16,669 nt of DNA, taken from the NCBI GenBank assembly GCA_018711955.1, contig DVHQ01000294.1, forward strand, positions 1 to 16,669. The letters run 5' to 3'. The notes under the pieces are model-generated. The model worked only from the letters and a program-made list of their open reading frames with translations, was not told the origin of the DNA and made no database searches. Shown here piece by piece: positions 1-7,042 of the stretch (its first letter is position 1; every line of letters starts with the position of its first letter). The translations under genes and the position numbers were made by a program. The stretch is from Limiplasma merdipullorum. Lineage in GTDB: Bacteria; Bacillota; Clostridia; Christensenellales; Aristaeellaceae.

Positions 1-133
1 CCAGCACATAGTTGATCTGCGAGGGCGCACAATTAAAATATTCAGCAAGCTCGTTGCGCTTGAGTTCGACTTCGGGCGCTTCCTGGGTAAGCATGGTTTT
101 GATAAATTGCTCTATTGCATCGCTTAATCGCAT
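1..133 (-). CDS. ctsR: CtsR family class III stress-gene repressor (5' part only; cut by window edge)
   Basis: Only the first 44 codons are visible; the gene continues off the left edge. The reading begins MRLSDAIEQFIKTML and contains RNELAEYFNCAPSQINYVL, matching the N-terminal winged-helix DNA-binding region of CtsR, where RNELAEKFNCVPSQINYV is the family hallmark. CtsR is the dimeric repressor of clp and other protein-quality-control genes in Bacillota, released on heat or thiol stress. The ATG at 133-131 has a strong AAGGAGG-type ribosome site at about 141-147, seven bases upstream. A CtsR operator lies over its own start region, consistent with autoregulation. In Bacillota ctsR usually heads ctsR-mcsA-mcsB-clpC; those genes would lie to the left, which cannot be checked here. 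Confidence 0.93.
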   Translation of the reverse strand, partial: MRLSDAIEQFIKTMLTQEAPEVELKRNELAEYFNCAPSQINYVL

Positions 134-158
134 AAAAATCCTCCTTTCGTCAAAGAAT

Positions 159-175
159 ATTGACCATCTTTGACC
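159..175 (-). promoter_or_regulatory. CtsR operator (direct heptad repeat)
   Basis: Read on the minus strand this is GGTCAAA-GAT-GGTCAAT, a direct repeat of the CtsR heptad (A/GGTCAAA spaced by three bases) with one mismatch in the last base. It lies just downstream of the putative ctsR -10 box and covers the expected transcription start, so a bound CtsR dimer should block its own gene. A further half-site creates an inverted pair GTCAA-N6-TTGAC at 149-164, overlapping the operator. Confidence 0.88.
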
Positions 176-180
176 ATCAC

Positions 181-209
181 ATTGTATCACGGACCTGTGT
201 GAAATGCAA
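181..209 (-). promoter_or_regulatory. Putative sigma-A promoter of ctsR
   Basis: On the minus strand the -35-like TTGCAT (209-204) is followed after 17 bases by the -10-like TACAAT (186-181). The -10 is one base from consensus, and the -35 keeps only the TTG. The predicted start, near 174, falls inside the CtsR operator, which supports the assignment. Confidence 0.6.
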
Positions 210-230
210 TGGCAGAGGAAGGTTTTTTAC

Positions 231-259
231 ATAAAACGACCCTCCGCGTATGCGAAGGG
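231..259 (-). terminator. Rho-independent terminator of the hflK-hflC operon
   Basis: On the minus strand an eight-pair stem, CCCTTCGC-ATAC-GCGGAGGG (259-240), is followed by TCGTTTTAT. One pair is a G-U wobble on this strand but a mismatch on the other, so the hairpin fits the minus-strand transcript better. It lies 23 bases after the hflC stop and before the ctsR promoter, separating the two units. Confidence 0.72.
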
Positions 260-282
260 CCGCTCTTTCATGGGGCAGGGCG

Positions 283-1305
283 TCACTGTGCGCCGTAACC
301 GGTGGCGTAATCCAGCAGATCCTTCCAGAGTGGATGGTTTCGGTCCAGAACCAGCACGCTGTTTTCATCCAGCGCGCTTTCCAGCGCCTGGAGCGAACGC
401 CAGTAGGCATAGAACTCCTCGTCCACGCTGTAGGCGGAGGCGTAGATTTCCAGCGCGGCTGCGTCGCCCTCACCGCGGATGAGGCCGGCCTCGCTCACGG
501 CATCGGCCTCGATTCTGCGGGCTTCCAGATCGGTTGTGGCCACGGCCTTGAGGTATTCCTCCTGCCCCTCGCTGCGCAGCTGCTGGGCCACCTTGGCGCG
601 GTCGGCCTGCATGCGGGCGTAGGTGCTTTCGATGTTGGCGGTGGGCAGAATGGTGCGGTGCACCTGTATGTCCTTGACCTCGATGCCGCGGGGAGCCATG
701 TCCTCGTTGATGGTTTTCAGGCCCTGGGCCAGCGCGGCGTTGAGGGCGTCCTTGTTGCTGACGAAGTCGTCGCCCGTCAGACGGTTGATGGCCTGCACGA
801 TGACCGGGTGAATCAGGTTATCCAGCTGGTTTTCGGCGCTGGTCATGCTGCCCAGCTTCAGGCTGAACAGCGCGGGGTCGGCGATGCACCACTGGGCGTA
901 GGTTTTCACATAATACTGCTTCTTTTCGGCGGTGTTGACCACCTCGCTGTCGCTGACGTAGGTGTAGAGGCGCGAAGGATACTTCTGCACCGTGTCCAGA
1001 AACGGCACCTTGAAGTGAAGGCCGCTGCCGGTGAGGATCTTGACATCGTCGCTCATGGTGATTTCGCCGGCCAGCACGTCCGCGTAATCCTGATGGAAGG
1101 TGTTGTCGCCGTTGAGGATGACGCGCTTGATGACGCCGAAGCGGCTCACAAACGCCTGTTCGGCCTCGCCCACCACAAAGAAGCACTGGCTAAACACGAT
1201 CAGCACCGCCAGCACGATCCCCCCGATGACCGCCCAGCGGGTCATGTCGGAGCGCAGCTTGCGCTGGCGTGCGGCCTTGTCAAAGTCATAAGCCTGTCCG
1301 TTCAT
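283..1305 (-). CDS. hflC: HflC-like SPFH-domain protease modulator
   Basis: This 340-residue protein has a basic N-terminal segment, one transmembrane helix (about residues 24-46) and then the SPFH/band-7 domain (VVGEAEQAFVSRFGVIKRV onward). A long charged helical region follows (ARMQADRAKVAQQLRSEGQ, then repeated EA-rich heptads). This is the HflC arrangement. In E. coli HflK and HflC form a large membrane cage around FtsH and modulate degradation of membrane proteins. The gene follows hflK directly. A GTG at 1311 would overlap the hflK stop, but its Shine-Dalgarno would be only about 3 bases away. The ATG at 1305 sits 9 bases after AGGGAG and is preferred. The terminator at 231-259 closes the operon. 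No ftsH is visible in the window, so the protease partner is inferred from the family. Confidence 0.9.
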   Translation of the reverse strand: MNGQAYDFDKAARQRKLRSDMTRWAVIGGIVLAVLIVFSQCFFVVGEAEQAFVSRFGVIKRVILNGDNTFHQDYADVLAGEITMSDDVKILTGSGLHFKVPFLDTVQKYPSRLYTYVSDSEVVNTAEKKQYYVKTYAQWCIADPALFSLKLGSMTSAENQLDNLIHPVIVQAINRLTGDDFVSNKDALNAALAQGLKTINEDMAPRGIEVKDIQVHRTILPTANIESTYARMQADRAKVAQQLRSEGQEEYLKAVATTDLEARRIEADAVSEAGLIRGEGDAAALEIYASAYSVDEEFYAYWRSLQALESALDENSVLVLDRNHPLWKDLLDYATGYGAQ

Positions 1306-1307
1306 GC

Positions 1308-2282
1308 TCACACGCTCCCTTCCGGCGCGGCGGTGGCTCCGGCCGCGCTGCCTGTGGTCTGGTCAAGGTCGAGAATTTTCAAAACGCCGCTGTCCGGCTC
1401 GGCCACGATCACGCGGCCGGTGTTTTGCAAAACGCGCTCCATGGTTTCGATCAGAAGGCGCGTGCGGGTGATCTGCGGCGCGGCCTTGTACTTTTCGTAC
1501 ACGGCCTGGAACACCGCCGCCTCGCTCTCAGCCGCGGCGATGGTTTCGGCCTTGTAGGCCTCGGCCTCCTGCAGGGTCTGGTAGGCTGTGGAGCGAGCCG
1601 TGGGCAGTACCTCGTTGGCGTACTTTTCGGCCTCGTCCAGGCGCTTGGTCTTTTCGTTTTTGGCGTTGTTCACATCCTCGTAGGCGGCGGATACGGCCGC
1701 GGGCACGGTGATGTTCTGAATGCGCACGTCGTTGATTTTGACGCCCATTTCATAGGTGTCGATCAGGGCCTGGAAATCCGGCAGCACCTGCCGCTCGATT
1801 TCTTCCTTATTCAGCAGGGCATCATCCAGCGGACGGTTCTGGATGTTGCGCCGGATGATGGCCTCAAAGGCCAGCTGCAAAGTGCCCTCCGGGTCGTCTA
1901 CGTAAAAATAATACTGCTTTACATCACGAATGGTGTACTGGTAGATGGCTTCGATGGACACGATGCTGTTGTCGTTGGTGAGCATCACGCTTTCGTCCTG
2001 CTCATCGGCATAGGTGGCCGCCGTGCCCGCCGATCCCGTGCGCGTAGTGCGGAAACCATATTCCTTGGTGTGGATGGTGGTTACGCTTTCGGAAATCACG
2101 CTCTGGATGAGCGGAATCTTCCAGTACAGGCCGGGACCCCTGGTATCGGTCACGCGGCCGAAGGTGAGCACGAGCGCCTCCTCGCCCTGGCCCACGCGGT
2201 AGAAGCTGGTGGCCGCCAGCGCGCCCAGCACCACCACCGCTGCAAGCACGATGCCGCCGGTCTTTTTCCATTTTGCTTTCAT
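1308..2282 (-). CDS. hflK: HflK-like SPFH-domain protease modulator
   Basis: This 324-residue protein has a short basic N-terminus, a transmembrane helix (residues 9-26, GGIVLAAVVVLGALAATS) and an SPFH domain starting at YRVGQGEEALVLTFGRVTD. The family-typical GPGLYWKIPLIQSV stretch is present. A helical coiled region (NNAKNEKTKRLDEAEKYANE) and a C-terminal tail follow. It is the first gene of a two-gene operon with hflC. HflK and HflC together make the membrane-anchored cage that regulates FtsH-type proteolysis in characterised bacteria. The start MKAKWKK is chosen because it directly precedes the membrane helix and follows AAAGGAG, although the 13-base spacing is long. An upstream in-frame extension to 2546 exists but would overlap the divergent pgmB gene and adds no family-like sequence. 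No convincing sigma-A promoter was found for this operon in 2283-2484. Confidence 0.9.
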   Translation of the reverse strand: MKAKWKKTGGIVLAAVVVLGALAATSFYRVGQGEEALVLTFGRVTDTRGPGLYWKIPLIQSVISESVTTIHTKEYGFRTTRTGSAGTAATYADEQDESVMLTNDNSIVSIEAIYQYTIRDVKQYYFYVDDPEGTLQLAFEAIIRRNIQNRPLDDALLNKEEIERQVLPDFQALIDTYEMGVKINDVRIQNITVPAAVSAAYEDVNNAKNEKTKRLDEAEKYANEVLPTARSTAYQTLQEAEAYKAETIAAAESEAAVFQAVYEKYKAAPQITRTRLLIETMERVLQNTGRVIVAEPDSGVLKILDLDQTTGSAAGATAAPEGSV

Positions 2283-2417
2283 GGTGTTTGAAAAACTCCT
2301 TTCCTTCCTGCCGGTTTTGGCATATGTATCATAGCATAATAGCCGGCTTTTTGGACGGGATGGCGCTTCAATCATACATTCTGCACGCTCAAAGCCGCAG
2401 ACGGAAACGTTTTGGCA

Positions 2418-2447
2418 TTGTAAGCGGGCGGCGGTTCGTGCTATAAT
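2418..2447 (+). promoter_or_regulatory. Sigma-A promoter of the pgmB-tldD-tldE cluster
   Basis: TTGTAA (2418-2423), an 18-base spacer and a perfect TATAAT (2442-2447). The predicted start near 2454 gives a leader of about 30 bases before pgmB. It sits in the divergent region between hflK and pgmB. Confidence 0.75.
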
Positions 2448-2484
2448 CTCCCCATGCCAATGTTTAGGAAAGGAACGTGTGCGT

Positions 2485-3135
2485 ATGAGCGACCGCATTC
2501 TCGGCGTGATTTTTGATCTGGACGGCGTGATTGTATCGACCGACAACTGCCACTATCTGGCCTGGAAGCGCATGGCCGACGAGGAAGGCATCTATTTTGA
2601 CCGCAAAATCAATGAGCGCCTGCGCGGGGTCAGCCGCATGGAAAGCCTGGAAATCATTCTGGAGCGCGCCCAACGGCCCTATACCGACGATGAAAAACAG
2701 GCCATGGCCGCGCGCAAGAATGCATATTATGTGGAGCTGATTGGAAGCCTGACCCGTGCGGACATTCTGCCCGGCGCGCTGGATACGCTGAGCTATCTCA
2801 AGGGCCGGGGGGTGAAGGTGGCCATCGGCTCCTCCAGCAAAAACACGCCCATCATCCTTCGCCAGATCGGGCTGGAAAACGCCTTTGACGCCGTGGCCGA
2901 CGGCAACGCCATCACCCACAGCAAGCCCGACCCGGAGGTGTTTGTGCTGGCGGCGCGGCTTTTGGGGCTGGAGCCCAAAAACTGCCTGGTGGTGGAGGAC
3001 GCGGACGCGGGCATTGAGGCGGCTGTGGGCGGCGGCATGCGCGCGCTGGGCGTGGGATCGGCGGCGGGCAACCCCGCGGCTGCGTTCCACGCGCCCGACC
3101 TTGCGCATGCGGATTTTGCCGCGATTCTGGGCTGA
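2485..3135 (+). CDS. pgmB: Beta-phosphoglucomutase-like HAD hydrolase
   Basis: This 216-residue HAD-superfamily protein matches beta-phosphoglucomutase residue by residue. The nucleophile and acid/base are D11 and D13 in FDLDGVIV, followed by H23 in the cap. GVSR (R51) is the phosphate-binding cap loop, then GSSSKN (S116), K147 in HSKPDP, and the magnesium pair E171-D172 in VVEDADAG. The enzyme interconverts beta-glucose 1-phosphate and glucose 6-phosphate through a beta-glucose 1,6-bisphosphate intermediate. It works downstream of inverting maltose-, trehalose- or kojibiose-type phosphorylases in the cytoplasm. ATG 2485 is preferred over the in-frame GTG at 2479 because AAAGGA lies 10 bases upstream of it. 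No glycoside phosphorylase is next door. tldD follows after 17 bases, so the three genes may be co-transcribed. Another sugar-phosphate specificity cannot be excluded. Confidence 0.88.
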   Translation: MSDRILGVIFDLDGVIVSTDNCHYLAWKRMADEEGIYFDRKINERLRGVSRMESLEIILERAQRPYTDDEKQAMAARKNAYYVELIGSLTRADILPGALDTLSYLKGRGVKVAIGSSSKNTPIILRQIGLENAFDAVADGNAITHSKPDPEVFVLAARLLGLEPKNCLVVEDADAGIEAAVGGGMRALGVGSAAGNPAAAFHAPDLAHADFAAILG

Positions 3136-3152
3136 TCACAGGAGGTTAGAAC

Positions 3153-4544
3153 ATGTTGGAACCATCCCTTGTGCGTGACGTGCTGGACGCCGCGCTGGCG
3201 ACCGGCGGCGATTTTGCCGAATTGTTTATGGAGGACCGGCGGGATACGTCGCTCATTTTGCAGCTGAACCGGCTGGAAACGGTCAATTCCGGACGCATCC
3301 ACGGCGCGGGCGTGCGCGTGTATGTGGGCTTGAATGCCATCTACGCCTATACCAACGACACCAGCCGGGAGGGGCTGATCGCCTGCGCCCGGCAGGCGGC
3401 CAGCGCCGTGAGGGAGCGGGGGCGGGAGCTTGCCGCCTGCGCGGAGCTGACCCTTTCGCCCGTGGGGGACGCGCACCCCGTAAAGCTGCTGCCCTCCCGC
3501 ACCGACACGCGCCGCAAGGCGGACATCCTGCGCGCCGCCAACGCCGCCGCGCGCGAGGCCGGAGAGGAAATCGTGCAGGTGGTGTGCACCTACCGCGACA
3601 GCGAGCAGGACGTGCTCATCGCCAACAGCGAGGGCCGCTTCGTGACAGACCGGCGCGTGTACACGCGCCTTGGATGCCAGGCGGTGGCGGGCAACGGCAC
3701 GGAAAACCAGTCCGGCTTTGAGGGCCCCGGCGCGCTGATGGGCTTTGAGCTGTTTGAAAGCCGGGTGGACCCGGCGCGGGTGGGGCGCGAGGCGGCCCGG
3801 ACCGCGATCGAGATGCTGCATGCGCCGGTGTGCCCGTCCGGGGTGATGCCGGTGGCCATCGGCAACGGCTTTGGCGGCGTGATTTTCCACGAGGCGTGCG
3901 GCCACGGGCTGGAGGCGACCAGCGTGGCCTTTGGCACGAGCGTGTTTTGCGGAAAGCTGGGCGAGCAGATCGCTTCGTCCTGCGTGACCGCCGTGGACGA
4001 CGGCACGCTGCCAAACGAATGGGGCAGCGAAAACGTGGACGACGAGGGCACGCCCACCACGAAGCTGGTGCTGATTGAAAACGGCGTGCTGAAAAACTAC
4101 ATGATCGACCGCCTGAACGGCAGGCGCATGGGCATGCCGCCCACCGGCAGCGCCCGGCGCGAGAGCTACGCCTACGCGCCCACCTCGCGCATGCGCAACA
4201 CCTACATCGCCGCCGGGAGCGACGATGAAAAGGAGATCATCTCCTCCATGGGCGACGGGCTGTACGCCGCCAGGATGGGCGGCGGGTCCGTCGATCCCGC
4301 CACGGGCGAATTCAACTTCGCCGTGCAGGAGGGGTATCTGGTAAAAGACGGCAAGATCACCACGCCCGTGCGCGGCGCGAGCCTGATTGGCAAGGGCGCG
4401 GATATTCTGATGAAGATCGACCGCGTGGGGCGCGATATGCGCATGGCGCAGGGCATGTGCGGAAGCCTCAGCGGCAGCGTGCCCACCAACGTCGGCCAGC
4501 CTATGATTCGCGTATCGTCCATCACGGTGGGCGGGCGCGCGTAA
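3153..4544 (+). CDS. tldD: TldD metallopeptidase subunit
   Basis: This 463-residue protein is of the TldD/PmbA family. The zinc motif HEACGH (H246, E247, H251) and the C-terminal Cys in QGMCGSLSGS (C436) match the HExxxH and Cys metal ligands of E. coli TldD. FEGPGALMGFE, ENVDDEGTPT and PTSRMRNTYI are further family signatures. In E. coli, TldD pairs with TldE to form a heterodimeric protease that trims unfolded peptides inside a closed chamber. It is known for microcin B17 leader removal and CcdA turnover. The start has an exact AGGAGG eight bases upstream, 17 bases after pgmB. tldE follows after 15 bases. No peptide-modification genes are nearby, so the natural substrate is unknown. Confidence 0.95.
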   Translation: MLEPSLVRDVLDAALATGGDFAELFMEDRRDTSLILQLNRLETVNSGRIHGAGVRVYVGLNAIYAYTNDTSREGLIACARQAASAVRERGRELAACAELTLSPVGDAHPVKLLPSRTDTRRKADILRAANAAAREAGEEIVQVVCTYRDSEQDVLIANSEGRFVTDRRVYTRLGCQAVAGNGTENQSGFEGPGALMGFELFESRVDPARVGREAARTAIEMLHAPVCPSGVMPVAIGNGFGGVIFHEACGHGLEATSVAFGTSVFCGKLGEQIASSCVTAVDDGTLPNEWGSENVDDEGTPTTKLVLIENGVLKNYMIDRLNGRRMGMPPTGSARRESYAYAPTSRMRNTYIAAGSDDEKEIISSMGDGLYAARMGGGSVDPATGEFNFAVQEGYLVKDGKITTPVRGASLIGKGADILMKIDRVGRDMRMAQGMCGSLSGSVPTNVGQPMIRVSSITVGGRA

Positions 4545-4559
4545 GGGAGGCGAAGCGGA

Positions 4560-5897
4560 ATGCAGGATTTTGTAAAGCAGCTGATGGAGGCGGCCAAGGC
4601 CGCCGGCATTGAGGAATGCGAGGCGTATGTGTCCTCGCGCGACAGCTTCCGGGCCATGACCACCGAGGGCGAGGTGGTGGAATACGAGAGCAACCTGACG
4701 CGCGGGCTGGGCTTCCGGGGCCTGTACAGGGGCCGCATGGGCTACGCCAGCACCGAGGCGTTTGACGAGGAGGCCGTGGGCCAGCTGGTCAGGGGCGTAC
4801 TGGAAAGCGCCGAGCTGTGCGAGGACGAGGACGAAGCGCCGCTCTACGACGGCGGCGGGCCCGTGCCGGACATGGACCTGCGAAGCCCTGCGCTTGCGCA
4901 GGTGACGCCGCAGGAGAAGATCGACCGCGTGCTGGCCATGGAAAAGCTGGTCAAGGAGAGCGACCCGCGCATCGACAAGACGGCGCACAACGTCATCAAC
5001 ACCGGCAGCTATACGGTGCGCATCGTCAACTCCCACGGCATGGACCGCAGCTACACCGAGGACGTATGTGCCCTCTACGGACAGGCCACCGCTAAAGACG
5101 GCGACTTCGTATCCTCCAGCGGCTACGGTGTGGCCGCGCGCAGCTTTGACGGGCTGGACGTGCAGAAGGTGGGCGGCGAGGTAGCCCGCCGCACGCTTGA
5201 CGGGCTCAACGCCGCGCCCGTGCCGTCGGGCAAGTACCGGGTGGTGTTCTTCTCCGAGGCCATGTGCGACCTGCTGGGCGTGTTCAGCTCCATCTTTTCG
5301 GCGGAGACGGCGCAAAAGGGCATGTCGCTGCTCAAGGGGCGCGTGGGGGAGCGCATCGCCGCGCCGTGCGTGACGCTGGTGGACGATCCCCTGATGGAAG
5401 GCGGCATGGGCAGCCGGCCCTTTGATGACGAGGGCGTGCCCTCCGCCACGCACACGGTGGTGGAGGACGGCGTGTTCCGCACCTTCCTGCACAACCTGAA
5501 AACAGCCCGCAAGGACGGCGTGACCACCACCGGCAACGCCCGCAAGGTGGGATACGCTTCCGCCGTGCATGTGACGCCCACCAACTTCTATCTAAAGCCC
5601 GGCAAGCGCACGCTGGATGACATGCTCCGCGGAATCGGCGAAGGCATCGTGATCACCGAGGTCAGCGGCCTGCATGCGGGGGCCAACCCCATCAGCGGCG
5701 ATTTTTCGCTCCTGGCCAAGGGATATACCTTCCGCGAGGGCCGGCGCGAAAAGCCGGTGGAGCAGATCACCGTGGCGGGCAACTTCTATGAGCTACTAAG
5801 CGCCGTGCGCGAGTTGGCCAGCGACCTCACCTTCCCCATGGGCGGCATCGGCTGCCCCAGCGTGGACGTGGGCGAACTGTCCGTGAGCGGGACCTGA
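4560..5897 (+). CDS. pmbA: TldE/PmbA, non-metal partner of TldD
   Basis: This 445-residue TldD/PmbA-family protein has the fold signatures (NTGSYTVRIVNSHGM, RPFDDEGVPS, SGLHAGANPISGDFSL, LASDLTFPMGGIGCPSVDV). It lacks the HExxxH zinc motif: the equivalent place reads FFSEAMCDLLG. This matches TldE, the structural half of the TldD-TldE heterodimer, in which only TldD carries the metal. The ATG follows a GGGAGGCG ribosome site and is 15 bases after tldD, so translation is likely coupled. The gene ends just before the terminator hairpin at 5917-5960. Length is typical for the family. Confidence 0.94.
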   Translation: MQDFVKQLMEAAKAAGIEECEAYVSSRDSFRAMTTEGEVVEYESNLTRGLGFRGLYRGRMGYASTEAFDEEAVGQLVRGVLESAELCEDEDEAPLYDGGGPVPDMDLRSPALAQVTPQEKIDRVLAMEKLVKESDPRIDKTAHNVINTGSYTVRIVNSHGMDRSYTEDVCALYGQATAKDGDFVSSSGYGVAARSFDGLDVQKVGGEVARRTLDGLNAAPVPSGKYRVVFFSEAMCDLLGVFSSIFSAETAQKGMSLLKGRVGERIAAPCVTLVDDPLMEGGMGSRPFDDEGVPSATHTVVEDGVFRTFLHNLKTARKDGVTTTGNARKVGYASAVHVTPTNFYLKPGKRTLDDMLRGIGEGIVITEVSGLHAGANPISGDFSLLAKGYTFREGRREKPVEQITVAGNFYELLSAVRELASDLTFPMGGIGCPSVDVGELSVSGT

Positions 5898-5916
5898 GTT
5901 CAGAACGTATCCTATC

Positions 5917-5960
5917 AAAAAAACAGCCGCCGGGCGGGGAAGAAACCCACCCGGCGGCCG
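5917..5960 (-). terminator. Strong rho-independent terminator between tldE and the SH3b gene
   Basis: A GC-rich stem pairs 5926-5938 with 5946-5958. One position is a wobble on the minus strand and a mismatch on the plus strand. On the minus strand it is followed by seven T residues (5923-5917), the classic layout ending the SH3b gene. On the plus strand the tail is only TTTGCG, so it may stop the pgmB-tldD-tldE transcript less efficiently. Confidence 0.88.
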
Positions 5961-5979
5961 TTTGCGTACACCGCCTGAT

Positions 5980-6924
5980 TCATTCGACAAAATCCGTATC
6001 CGCCCGGCGCATATAGCCGAACAGGTCGCCATAGCGCACGTGCAGCCAGGTATCGTCGATCACGCCCATGACCTCCACCGTTTCGCCCCGGACGAGCATG
6101 ATGCGCGCCTCGGTCTTGGTGTCGGGCACGTCGTAAAACATGGTGCTTTGCGCGGTCACCTGGACCCGGGGTATCCCGATCCGGGTGCTGTTGGGTCCGT
6201 CGCCCTCCAGCGTGAGGTAGCGGCGCTGCATGTAGCCCTGACGGCCGTACACGTCCACCCGCACCCACTCGCCGTCCTCCGAAAAGCCCAGGACCGAGGC
6301 CACGGCCCCGTTGTAGTATTTGCCCAGGCTTTTGGCGCTCTTGCTGGGGGAAGCGCGCAGGTTCAGGCGGTCGCTATTGTCGGGGTTGGAAATGTGGGCC
6401 AGCTGGGGCACGCTGTCGCCCTCCACCAGATAGAGGCTCGTCGCACCCGCGCGCACGAAGCACGAATACGTGCCGCTGTCCAGCGTGACCAGCAGATGCC
6501 ACCAGCTGTCCGAAAAGCCCATGAGGGAAAAGACCTGATTGGGTTCGATTTGCTCGCTGACCGAAAAATTCGACGGCTGCTGAAAGACGGTGATGATGCC
6601 GGCGTTGCGGTACTGAGGCATGGCGCTGGCGGGCGCGGCTTTGTCGGTATTGAGCAGGAAGCTCTTTTGCATCCAACCGATGAGCGAACCGGGCGCGAGG
6701 CCGACCCGCACGCGCACCCAGCCCTTCCCGTTGTCCTCCAAAGCGGTGATGGGCGCGCCGTTGTAGTACTTGCCAAGGCTTGGGGCCTGCGTGCTGGGAT
6801 AGGAGCGCAGGTGGAGCCGGTCGGCGGGGTCGGGGTTGTTGATGTACACGCCCGCAAGGGCGCTGAGGGGCATGAGGGCACAGAGCGCCGCCAGCAGGAT
6901 GACCGCAAGCCGTTTCATTCGCAT
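5980..6924 (-). CDS. Secreted protein with four bacterial SH3 domains
   Basis: This 314-residue protein has a clear signal peptide (MRMKRLAVILLAALCALMPL, likely cleaved after SALA at residue 24) and no lipobox. The mature part is only SH3b-type beta repeats, roughly residues 28-92, 107-165, 178-238 and 252-306. Domains 1 and 3 are near-copies: NPDPADRLHLR...SLGKYYNGA and NPDNSDRLNLR...SLGKYYNGA lie exactly 150 residues apart, so the protein is a duplicated pair. SH3b domains commonly bind peptidoglycan or extracellular ligands. No catalytic domain is attached, so this is a binding protein acting outside the membrane, function unknown. ATG 6924 is chosen because AAGG lies six bases upstream. 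ATG 6918 is a possible alternative. The gene lies divergent from recQ. Confidence 0.85.
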   Translation of the reverse strand: MRMKRLAVILLAALCALMPLSALAGVYINNPDPADRLHLRSYPSTQAPSLGKYYNGAPITALEDNGKGWVRVRVGLAPGSLIGWMQKSFLLNTDKAAPASAMPQYRNAGIITVFQQPSNFSVSEQIEPNQVFSLMGFSDSWWHLLVTLDSGTYSCFVRAGATSLYLVEGDSVPQLAHISNPDNSDRLNLRASPSKSAKSLGKYYNGAVASVLGFSEDGEWVRVDVYGRQGYMQRRYLTLEGDGPNSTRIGIPRVQVTAQSTMFYDVPDTKTEARIMLVRGETVEVMGVIDDTWLHVRYGDLFGYMRRADTDFVE

Positions 6925-6952
6925 GAGAAACCTTCCCCTTTTCGCTGAATTG

Positions 6953-6961
6953 TGTTACAAT
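6953..6961 (+). promoter_or_regulatory. Extended -10 promoter upstream of recQ
   Basis: TGTTACAAT reads as TGn plus a one-mismatch -10 (TACAAT). No good -35 is present (TTCCCC at 17 bases). The expected start near 6968 gives a leader of about 75 bases to the TTG start of recQ. Confidence 0.5.
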
Positions 6962-7042
6962 GCCTGTGATCATAGAACGTGCCGTAGGCGGGAATTCTTC
7001 CCAGCGCCGGCCGGATTTTTGAAACAAAGGGTGACGGCGCCG

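Noticed and set aside
2283..2546. Upstream in-frame extension of hflK
   Set aside because: The extension overlaps the divergent pgmB coding region and promoter and precedes an ordinary signal-anchor start at MKAKWKK.
2793..5570. A 925-codon open frame on the minus strand opposite tldD and tldE
   Set aside because: It is antisense to two well-recognised genes, rich in His, Ala, Arg and Gly as expected from reading GC-rich codons backwards, and shows no domain or ribosome site.
3153..5897. tldD-tldE as the maturation protease of a nearby modified peptide (RiPP) cluster
   Set aside because: No precursor peptide, cyclodehydratase, radical SAM or exporter gene is present in the window. The pair is widespread as a housekeeping protease.
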